Assembly: GCA_032717465.1 (NCBI GenBank)
Contig: CM064670.1
Coordinates: 11,749,083 to 11,813,082 of the forward strand
Length of the DNA stretch: 64,000 nucleotides
Source: Coenobita brevimanus
Taxonomy: Eukaryota; Arthropoda; Malacostraca; Decapoda; Coenobitidae
Reading direction: 5' to 3'
A model generated the notes under the pieces. The model was not told where the DNA came from. It saw only the letters and a list, made by a program, of their open reading frames with translations, and searched no databases. This document shows positions 55,550 through 64,000 of this stretch, in pieces. A program made the position numbers and the translations under genes. How positions within the stretch are numbered: position 1 is the stretch's first letter; each line of letters begins with the position of its first letter.

Positions 55550-56110
55550 AACGTTATTTTATCTGTCTATATCTGTCTTTTTCTCCATTTACCTATATAT
55601 CTATCCCTTTCTCCTATTTGTCTATATATCCATCTGTTTATCGATCTATCCATATATCCATCCATCTATCTATCTGTTTAAATATGCATCTATTTATGTA
55701 TCTATCTATATAAATAAATAAATACAGAGAAACGAGCGTTGCTATGAAGCCGCCTGAGATCACAGGAATTAGTAGCCTAAGCCTGTGCCACTGTTGGGAT
55801 ATATGCAATGTGTCACTCATTGTTTACGACAAAACACCTGTGCATGAAGGCTTAACTGGCTGTGTTCATGCACTGTGGGGCAATCCCGGATGAGTTTTTG
55901 TCGAATATTGTCCACACTCTGTCCATATTTCGCTGGAAAAACAATAGCACTCAAAACAAGATCAAAGCTCATCACTTTAAAACAGGCTGGCTGATAATGA
56001 TGATGATGATGATGATGATGATGATGTCATTTGATAATAATAATAATAATGAGAATAATAAAGATAATGATAATAATAATAATAATAATAATAATAATAG
56101 CAGTAATGAA
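55550..56110. other. no gene; TATC/CATC and (GAT)n/(AAT)n microsatellites
   Basis: TATC/CATC-type tetranucleotides at 55560-55700 and (GAT)n plus (AAT)n at 55995-56100. Confidence 0.8.
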
Positions 56111-56640
56111 ACTAAAAGGTTCAGGGGGCTTTTGTGTTCCGTTTGGGTAGCCTTTTTGCATTCCATTTTCCACAGGCCACCCACACTACGTTGAAAAATA
56201 GCGGTCATACGAAACTGAAATGAAAACACTGGATCGGTCATCACTTTGAAATAGACAGCAAATAGTTGAATGAACTTTGGGGTTTGTGTTCTGTTGGGGA
56301 CCTTTTTTGTCCCATATTTCTCACACGCTGCCCATACTACGCTGAAAAACTCATATGAAGACCACAATGAAAAAAAAAGGTGCTCTCTTCACCTGGAAAA
56401 AGGACAGGGGGAAAATGACAACATAAAAAGTTCTTGGGGCCTTCGTGTTTTTATTTAAGGTCTTTTTTCCGTTTTCCTGATTATCCCCCCAAAAATCTCA
56501 TACAAAGGATAAAGGAAATATGGGAACAGTGGCCACCCAGAAACACAGCAGAAAAAGATCAACAAAGGGTTCTGTAAGCCTTTGCGTGCTATTATTTCCC
56601 ACACTTTACCAACACTGCGGCGAGGAAAAAAAAAAAAATA
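56110..56640 (+). repeat. diverged tandem units with CTTTTTTG..CCATATTTC..CCACACT
   Basis: Three phrases share TTGTGTTC.GTTTGGG or TTCGTGTTTTTAT, a CCTTTTT block, CATTTTCC or CATATTTC, and a CCCA.ACTACG.TGAAAAA.. block (about 56130, 56280 and 56440-56630). Their spacing is about 140-150 bp. Old non-coding repeat. Confidence 0.45.
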
Positions 56641-56729
56641 TAGCGTTGATATGGAGATGAAGCAACAATGAATTCGCCTCTCAATATCAACACTGGGAAA
56701 TACAGGTGTGGTGGACACCATGCAGTAAC

Positions 56730-56796
56730 AATCGGGAATATGTGTGCGTGTGTGTGTGTGTGTGTAGCTACCGCAGAGTTACAAACTGGAATGTTA

Positions 56797-56847
<51 letters not shown>

Positions 56848-57173
56848 TGTGTGTGTGTGTGTGTGTGTGTGTAGTTACCGCAGAATAACAAATTGATTAT
56901 GAATGTGTGTGTTTGTGTGTAATTCACCGGGTCGGTCAGGATCACTTGATGGTCGTGATTGTCAGCTTTTACCCTCCCGGAAGGGAGCTAAGAGCTCATG
57001 TAGTCCGATCTAAGGGCAAGGCTGTGACCTTCACACACGCACACATCCGTCCCCTTGCTCTAGGGAGACAGTAACCACCCACTTCATCAGTGAAACTATT
57101 CACAACCTGAGCGAGGCGCGAACTCCATTCCACCAGATGGCGAGCGAGAACGTTACCACTAAGCCAGTGAGCG

Positions 57174-57245
<72 letters not shown>

Positions 57246-57273
57246 CTACCGCAGAATAACAATTGGATTATGA

Positions 57274-57325
<52 letters not shown>

Positions 57326-57353
57326 CTACCGCAGAGTAACAAATGGATTATGA

Positions 57354-57428
<75 letters not shown>

Positions 57429-57432
57429 TGTG
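56730..57432 (+). repeat. composite (GT)n / TAGCTACCGCAGAATAACAA repeat
   Basis: A 30-bp phrase TAGCTACCGCAGAGTAACAA followed by TTGGATTATGAATG recurs at about 56765, 56872, 57241 and 57323. Copies are separated by (GT)n arrays of 40-75 bp. The second and third copies are separated by an inserted tRNA-derived SINE. Confidence 0.88.
56921..57178 (-). mobile_element. tRNA-derived SINE family C
   Basis: The minus strand begins with ACTGGCTTAGTGGTAACG (A box near 57155-57166) and a B-box-like GGAGTTCGCGCC (57115-57126) about 40 bp on. A body follows with GAAGTGGGTGGTTACTGTCTC and GGACTACATGAGCTCTTAGC. It sits cleanly inside the (GT)n composite repeat, with GTGTGTGT on both sides. Non-coding. Confidence 0.7.
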
Positions 57433-57670
57433 TGTGAGCTCAGATAGCCGACTGCAGGGTACCAAAAAGATCTATGCATGTGGAGTCAGCAGGATTTCGA
57501 ACAAGGAAAAATAAAAACAAAGTGAAAAAAAAAATTCGGAGACCTAACATCAGAGTACCCAGACCAAAACTGACCCTTCCTCCATTCACTCCTCTTCAAT
57601 GCCTTCATTTCATGTTAAAATTTGGCTATGCTTTGTGTCCATATTCTATGCATAAATGCTACTGAATTAA

Positions 57671-57677
57671 CTCTCTC

Positions 57678-57756
<79 letters not shown>
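57671..57756. repeat. (CT)n joined to (AT)n
   Basis: (CT)n 57671-57718 then (AT)n 57720-57755. The latter forms the tail of the adjoining SINE-like element. Confidence 0.9.
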
Positions 57757-58171
<415 letters not shown>

Positions 58172-58319
58172 TACACACCTTTCTTATCCCTATGATTTTT
58201 CTTAAATTTTTTTTAGTATCATCAACGTTCTTAGTCAATATACACGAACCAACTTTAGATTTTCACTTGCTGTATTAAAGTTTTGTGTCTGCAAAAGGAA
58301 CAAGAAACTTTGCAATGTT

Positions 58320-59880
58320 TTGTGGGGACAAATTCACTTGAAGACTGCTGACACTTATTTCCCTATCTTAACTAATAGAGGTTTATGGACGACAAATGAA
58401 AGATATAGAAACATTGTGTGTGACTACATTCACAAAGGAACTAAAGCCGATAGGGCCTTATATATGACAACTTTTTACAAGAGGAACAGGAGACACAAGG
58501 ATATTCTTTGGCCTCTTTTGCTTGTCCTTCCTTTAATAGAAAAAAATATAAGTTTCTTTGTGAGTCCTGACCCCAGGTTTCCTCCCAAGATTTTGAGCTC
58601 CCAGTCTGTGCACGGCTGGACATGTTTTTCTATGCTGACATTATTGAATTATTTCCTTGTATTAAATCTGCATAACCAGTTCGCTGCCATGAAGACCTAT
58701 TTTCTAGCTTGTTTTTCCAACTTCCCTCAAGCATCTCTTTAGCCTGCTTTCTCGTCGATTAAGGAGGCTTCCTGGCACCTCCTCCTTGCTATTTACTTCT
58801 GTATCTTGTAGGTTAGTTTTCTTGCATGCCATTTTCTTTTCAGTATGTGTCTATGAATAAAATATAAGCTGATACTAAGCCGCAGTATGCAGAACACAGG
58901 ACTTAAGAAGAATAGCAAGAAGGCCTCCTGAGGTGATGAGAATACGGCCATTTATAGCTGTCATACTTTTGTTTCTGGGTCCTTTTCACCTACCTATTGA
59001 TGAAAAAGATTAATGACGGTGAGTTTTACGATGATTATAGCAGTACTGACGAGGAAGATGTTATTGTTTTTGATGTTGCTGCTACAGTTGCTGCTGCTCC
59101 TAATAATGATGATGATGATGATGATGATGATGACGATGATTTTTCTCTTGATTATATCCTTTGAGATGTATTTGAATTACATTTTTTTTCAGGTTTAACC
59201 CTTTTGCTGCTATAGACGCACTTGGGTATTTCAGGCAAAATCCAAGCTACCTTTTCATCTGAGCGACATCCTGGCATTTACAAGGCAGTCAGACGTGGTT
59301 CATGGTAGCTAAGAAGACAGGAAGAGTTAATGACAAACAGGAACATAGTCTATAAGAGACAGACAGTTTACTGCAATTTACACTTTAAGCCTCATGAACT
59401 CATCAGTGCGTGGATTTATTGTCTGTATTCGCAGTGCCTACAGCTTTAGAACTTTTGATTTTTGTGATACTTCGCGCTTTGTCTGTATTTATAATACTGT
59501 GTAGGCTACCTAGTTTTGACACCCCATGTGTGTGTCATGGGTGTAGACTGGAATCTCTTCACCTCGCTGGTACACCTTGTTGTGGAATTTGCGTCCCTAT
59601 GGGTATACACGGGACTGAAATTGTAATACAGGATCATGGCACTTAGGTCCGTATTCCGAGTGACAAGGGATGGGGATGTACTGCCTGCCTCTTCTTTAGA
59701 GATTTATTTTGCATGTTGGACCTTCACATTTCCTTGTATATTATTCATATCGCTGTAATATCGATGTAGTGTGCATTAGTAACGTGTAAAGGATGCTGAA
59801 GAGTAATGTGAAAAATAATTCGATAAGGAAAAGATGTTACAAAAGATCCCTTAGAGCTTCACACGGTATCTCCCTTCCTC
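58320..59880. other. no gene recognised before the second candidate exon
   Basis: A 140-codon + frame (58320-58742) has ordinary composition but no motif, no partner frame and no splice support that I can see. A (GAT)n run lies at 59104-59138. The rest is unassigned intronic-looking DNA. Confidence 0.4.
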
Positions 59881-59886
59881 CCTCAG

Positions 59887-59968
59887 GTCGCCCCAGTCCG
59901 CCATGCCATTCAGACCAACCGCCTGACTTCATGATGGGGCCACTCTTTCCGTACACACCATACACCGT
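59887..59968 (+). CDS. candidate second coding exon of the type II membrane protein
   Basis: Acceptor CTCCCTTCCTCCCTCAG ends at 59886; donor ACCGT|GTAAGT at 59969 is a perfect consensus. The 82-nt exon takes the phase-1 join from 36298 (G+GT gives Gly) and reads 27 codons without a stop, including PPCHSDQPPDFMMGPLF, leaving phase 2. Known: beta-1,4-galactosyltransferase-family proteins carry a C-P-rich segment ending in a (V/M)GP motif just before the catalytic domain; this exon resembles it loosely. Other proline-rich stem regions could look the same, and the next exon is not in the window, so the family is unproven. Confidence 0.5.
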
Positions 59969-60490
59969 GTAAGTATTTACCATCTACACATGTTCGTATT
60001 TATGTTATCTCTAGCCTTGCACTGAGTACGTAAATGATTAAATACTTTCCATCTACATGTGTACGTATTTAGGTTATCTCTAGTCTTGCACTGAGTACGT
60101 ACTTGTTTATTTCCTATCTACTTGTGTACGTATTTAGGTTATCTCTAGGCCATCTCTAGCCTTGCACAGAGTCCGTACATATGTAAGCATTTACCATGTA
60201 CATGTGTACGTATTTAGGTAATCTTTAGCCTTGCACTGAGTGTGTACAGTGAAAGAGACAACTATCTTCCCAAAGTTTGACGAATATATAGCGGAAAAAT
60301 CGAACCATTTGAAGCAGGCACTAGTAGAGATATGGTTTTCATTGTATTTCACCAGGTGTAATTTTTTTATGGACGGAACTGGGAAGATAGTTGTGTCTTT
60401 CACTGTACATGTATATATAAGTATTTGCCATCTACTTGTGTGCGTATTTGGCTTATCTTTAACTTTGCATTGTGTACGTACATGTGACCC
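59969..60490 (+). repeat. intronic ~66-80 bp minisatellite
   Basis: Units of TATTTACCATCTACATGTGT, ACGTATTTAGGTTATCTCTAG and CCTTGCACTGAGTACGTACA begin right at the splice donor of the preceding exon; about five units, the fourth and fifth separated by the MITE at 60245-60405. The TGTAAGTATTTACC start of the first unit provides the donor itself. Confidence 0.85.
60245..60405. mobile_element. TA-flanked MITE (Tc1/mariner type)
   Basis: Terminal inverted repeats of 26 bp with one mismatch: CAGTGAAAGAGACAACTATC... at the left and its complement ...GATAGTTGTGTCTTTCACTG at the right. TA dinucleotides at 60243-60244 and 60406-60407 fit a TA duplication. 161 bp, no coding capacity. It interrupts a minisatellite unit at GTG|TA|CATG, which confirms the insertion. 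Confidence 0.9.
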
Positions 60491-60499
60491 TCTTCCAAT

Positions 60500-61474
60500 A
60501 AGTAAATAAGTATGGATGTGTAATTCTCTTCCCCTACACCGTGTATGTATGTGGTTTCTATATCAGTATGTATTAAAGATTTTCTGTCGCTACACTTTGT
60601 ACGTGTGTGACCACTGTGTACGTAAGTGACCTATCTATGTGTGCGTATGTGACTTCCACACTGTAAAATGTGGAACCTATCCTACACACTTCTGTACGCT
60701 GCGTGCATATTTTACCTCTATATGTGTACCAATATGCCTATGAACGTGAACCCTATGCTGTGTAAGTGTACAGTCACAAAGAAAAGATCTCCCTTTCAAG
60801 TCACGCCACCCCTCTCTACCCGATCAGCATCATTGTTACCCACACCACCCCTTACAAACCCGACAACCTTTACCCACCTCACCTGTCAATTGTACCCCTG
60901 TCCACCTCAGTCAACCCCACTATTACCCCACAACACCCCAACCTACCCACCCCATTTTCTACTCGTCGACGCATGTCAGTTTTACCCTACACTACACCAG
61001 TGTTTCCCATCAAGCTGGATCCCACCTCATCTGTCAATTATACCCCACGCCACCCAACCCAGTCACGTCATTTCCACACTTCACCCCATCCAATCTTGCT
61101 TTACTCTACACTGCCTCACCTGTCAGTGTTGTCCCACTCCACCACAGCCAGCATCTTCAGTCTCTCTTCTGCCTCACCTGTCAGTTCTAACCTACTCTAA
61201 CCCCATTATTACCGCACTTCACCCCACCCAGCCTACCATACTCACCTGTCAGTTTAACCTCAGTCCACCTCACCCAATTCTGACATTACTGCACCGAACC
61301 CTACCATACTCCATTTCACCCTACTCATATCCGCCATGCCCTACCCTACCTCAGCAGTCAGTTTTACCCTAATCCAGCCCAGCCCTGCCCGTCACATTGT
61401 AGCCTACGTCGCCTGTAAGTTTTACCCCACTCCACCCCATCCAACCCCACCGTTACCCCATTCAACCCCACAAC
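60500..61474. repeat. degenerate ~60-90 bp C-rich minisatellite
   Basis: CACCTGTCAGTTTTACCCCAC-type phrases recur at about 60883, 60974, 61036, 61119, 61178, 61247, 61355 and 61410, with ACCCCACCCCACC-type spacers. The 234-codon + frame is low-complexity and is not accepted as a gene. 60500-60780 is GTGTACGTA-rich and unassigned. Confidence 0.75.
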
Positions 61475-61655
61475 CCTAAGTGGCAGGTGGTGGCCACCAT
61501 CGTTCACTCACTTGATGTAGTAGTGCTTCTTCCTTCATCCTTATTATTATTTCTGTCTGCCCTTCCTTCTTCGTACTTCTCCTTTTCATTCCTTTCACTT
61601 TTTATTAATCATCTTTCACATAAGTGGCTCCACACTGAGTGACAAGTTAAACTCT
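61475..61655 (+). mobile_element. SINE-like family B, 5' fragment
   Basis: Matches the 5' half of the 49086-49457 element: AGGTGGTGGCCACCATCGTTCACTCACTTGATGTAGTAG, a pyrimidine-rich region, and GGCTCCACACTGAGTGACAAG, where the match ends. Truncated or interrupted at the 3' side. Confidence 0.7.
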
Positions 61656-61659
61656 CGCG

Positions 61660-62280
61660 CACGATAAGTTTCAGTAAGTTTTCTGGCTCACGATTTTATT
61701 TGACCAAGCCTCCCGGCGCGAGAGCGCGCACTCGGAAAATTTGGGCGAATGAAACACATTCTTGCCTTATTTTCGCCACCCAAAAATCCATTTATTCCCA
61801 TCAAACCTTTCTCAAGGTAGGCAGAGATGTTTGTACTATCTAATAAATAGGACCAAAACACAGGAAAACACCAAAAAAAAAAAAAAAAAAGTTATTAGCC
61901 CTGGAAGCATGGTAGAGTGAACTGTTTTCACTTCCCAACATCGCCGTTTGAATGTTTTCCATCATACAGAAAAATGATCTAATAAGTATTTATAGAGAAT
62001 TTCATCAGCTTTCTAACGAAACCAATCCGGTTGTGATACGATGTATACTTTTCGAGAAAATGGCCAAAAACTGAAAGCCATTTTCGGAAAAAATTCACTG
62101 ACCTCTGAATTTCCCAGACACCTTATGTTTTTATTACATAGTAATATGCCCAAATTCACCAGCTTTCCCCATCTCAAAGAAGAACCCCATACGCCTCATA
62201 GTTCTCGAGTAAATCGAAAGAAAGTACTAGGCACTCCGTCCGTGATTGACTTTCGAGATGCGCGCACGGCGTACGCAATG
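61660..62280 (+). repeat. older, diverged relatives of the 193-bp satellite
   Basis: Contains TATACTTTTCGAGAAAATGGCC and TTCTCGAGTAAATCG phrases like the satellite's ATAGTTTTCGAGTAATTGGCC, plus CATCAGCTTTC/CACCAGCTTTCCCC repeats about 170 bp apart. Non-coding. Confidence 0.45.
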
Positions 62281-63215
62281 TTTCCACCTACGTAACAACG
62301 AATTCTTATCATAAATATTACATAGTTATGTATTGTACATACGTAGAATTTACTGCTCTTCATCATGGTTCAAACGAGAAATCGATACGTCCAATAGTTT
62401 TCGAGTAATAGTTTTCGTAGTAGTATTACTACGAGCGTTAATCAATGGTAACAGCTGCGAAGAGACACTCATTTCCACCGCCTTTTCTCGCACAAAACGT
62501 AACATAATGCTTACATTTTGGTATTGATCAAACGTAGAATTTAGTGGTATAGATCTTGGTTGTTACAGAAAATCGATAAGTCTAATAGTTTTCGAGTAAT
62601 TCGCCGACAAAGTGAGGTTAGTACTCCGAGCGCTTGTCACTGATAACGCGAGTAAAAAAAAAAAAAAAAAACGCCTTTTACCCCCCAAAACGCTACCAAA
62701 GGCTTACATTCTGTTATTGATTATACGTAGAATTTAGTGGTATTGATGATGGTTGTAACAGAAAATCGATAAGTCTAATAGTTTTCGAGTAATTGGCCGA
62801 CAAGGTGAGGTTATTACTCCGAGCGAATGTCACTGATAACAAACGCTAGGAAAAAAAACATTTCCCTCACCTTTTACCCCCCAAAAAGCTACCAAAGGCT
62901 TACATTCTGGTATTGATTATACGTAGAATTTAGTGGTATTGATGATGGTTGTAACAGAAAATCGATAAGTCTTTAGTTTTCGAGTAACTGGCCGACAAAA
63001 TGATGTTATTACTCCGAGCGCTTGTCACACAACAACCGCTAGGAACAAAAACATTTCTCTCGCCTTTTACCCCTCAAAACGCTACCAATGGCTTACATTC
63101 TGGTATTGATCTTACGTAGAATTTACTGGTATTGATGATGGTTGTAACAGGAAATCGATAAGTCTAATAGTTTTCGAGTAATTGGCCGACAAAGTGAGGT
63201 TACTCTTCCGATCGC
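62281..63215 (+). repeat. 193-bp satellite, five units
   Basis: The landmark ACGTAGAATTTA starts at 62341, 62532, 62725, 62921 and 63114 (191, 193, 196 and 193 bp apart). Each unit continues with GATGATGGTTGTAACAG, AAATCGATAAGTCTAATAG, TTTTCGAGTAATTGGCCGAC, GTTATTACTCCGAGCG and a CGCCTTTTACCCCC end. The first unit is most diverged. No protein. Confidence 0.93.
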
Positions 63216-63735
63216 TACCAACTTTTACACACACTGTTTTCTCCTTCCACACCTGCCTGAAGACTATGCTACCAACTTTTTTTCCCCCTATCTGTACAGA
63301 CTGTTACATCTTCCATGGATGTTTTCCTATTGTTATAACCTACTAAACATAAACATAACTCTTCTATAGTTACTGCTGTGGAGATTTACTTTCTTTCATA
63401 TGTGTAATCTGTAGGAGAAAATGGTTATTTGTCTGAAAGTTGGAGAGGTAATGATAATAGATTATTATATATATCAACAAAATTTGCAGAACTCACTTCC
63501 TCCAGGAGTGTTGATCCAGTTAGACCAGGGATTTGAAGATGAGGAGTTATGTAGTGTGTGTGTGAGTCAGCTTCTCCCTGAGAGTATGAGGCAACGCTAT
63601 TTTTAGCACACACCACACTCGTCCACGGAAACTCGTAGCTTGTTTGACGTATATTTCATACAATTCCATACGCATTTACACTATCAGAATCACAATAATT
63701 CCAGCCCTAAAACACCGGTAATAATTCCACCCCTA
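63216..63735. other. no gene recognised
   Basis: Short frames on both strands at 63421-63616 overlap each other and have no motif. A 20-bp direct repeat AATAATTCCA.CCCTAAAACA occurs at about 63693 and 63719, just before the hairpin. Confidence 0.4.
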
Positions 63736-63779
63736 AAACAGAGTGTTGTGAAGGTTTGCCCCTTCACAACACTCTGTTT
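63736..63779. other. perfect 19-bp hairpin with 6-nt loop
   Basis: AAACAGAGTGTTGTGAAGG (63736-63754), loop TTTGCC, then the exact reverse complement (63761-63779). No coding frame or poly(T) follows in a way that suggests a terminator. Origin unknown. Confidence 0.92.
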
Positions 63780-64000
63780 CATGCCGTACGTAACGCTTGC
63801 TGGCTCCATAATTTCACCAAGCCATCCACAGTATCTTTCACACAATATATATTTATGCCTTGGCTTCATTTATATACGTATTTCCACTCACGCCATACGG
63901 CCTATGGGGGGGCGGAGTTGCGGAACCCCGCTACACTGACCATGCGTCTGGCTCCAAGGCCCAACGATTGCTAACGGCCAGAATTGCTTTTCAATACATA
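63780..64000. other. unassigned end of window
   Basis: No repeat or supported gene; two overlapping + frames without motifs. Confidence 0.4.

Noticed and set aside
58320..58742. 140-codon + ORF as a coding exon
   Set aside because: Normal composition, but no motif, no supporting splice sites in a compatible phase and no partner exon.
58740..58810. Similarity of 58740-58810 to 28630-28700
   Set aside because: Only short CT-rich phrases agree; not better than chance by eye.
60668..61372. 234-codon + ORF
   Set aside because: Pro/Thr/Ser-rich frame over a degenerate C-rich minisatellite with an alternative long frame in another register.

Overview
The window is eukaryotic and reads as gene-poor, repeat-rich arthropod DNA. 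The best fit is a decapod crustacean, probably a crab. The reasons are very dense (GT)n, (CT)n, (AT)n and (ATC)n microsatellites, many unrelated minisatellites, Jockey/CR1-like and PHD-finger LINEs, tRNA-derived SINEs, and Ty3/Gypsy LTR elements of the Gmr1 type. The organism call is an inference from repeat content only. No rRNA, functional tRNA, operon, CRISPR or prokaryotic feature is visible.

Layout. 1-3.5 kb: microsatellites and old dispersed repeats. 3.56-9.40 kb: LTR retrotransposon 1 (+ strand) with 994-bp LTRs and a perfect 5-bp target-site duplication (AAGAT); gag is broken, a protease-like domain and the integrase zinc-binding module remain, and reverse transcriptase (RT) and RNase H are absent. 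9.4-22.5 kb: SINEs, old dispersed repeats, minisatellites, a LINE tail and a hAT-type MITE. 22.5-27.9 kb: LTR retrotransposon 2 (- strand), inserted in an (AT)n array, with gag, protease, complete integrase and then the start of RT. Integrase upstream of RT is the unusual domain order of the Gmr1 group. 28-32.8 kb: LINE 3' tails, repeats rich in TCAAGGTCA-like half-sites, and SINEs. 32.8-35.9 kb: a 41-bp minisatellite split by a 5'-truncated LINE carrying an RT and an embedded PHD-like zinc finger. 36-60 kb: most likely the long first coding intron of a host gene on the + strand, itself filled with SINEs, two decayed Jockey/CR1-like LINEs, a large palindromic DNA transposon and minisatellites. 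60-64 kb: more minisatellites, a TA-flanked MITE, a 193-bp satellite and a perfect hairpin.

Host gene. Two short exons with good splice signals and matching phase (36208-36298 and 59887-59968) join in frame. They encode a short basic start, one membrane-spanning segment and a proline-rich stretch containing PPCHSDQPPDFMMGPLF. This is the plan of a type II Golgi membrane protein such as a glycosyltransferase. The intervening intron would be about 23.6 kb. The catalytic part would lie beyond the window.

How the parts relate. The mobile elements show layered nesting: retrotransposon 2 in (AT)n, the PHD-finger LINE in a minisatellite, a SINE-like element in one arm of the palindromic transposon with a 12-bp duplication, and a MITE in an intronic minisatellite. 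One SINE-like family ends in the same 3' tail as a LINE present in the window, which suggests that the LINE mobilised it. Both LTR elements have nearly identical LTR pairs but no complete RT, so they probably moved recently using proteins supplied by other copies. All identities and counts are by-eye readings, not computed alignments.
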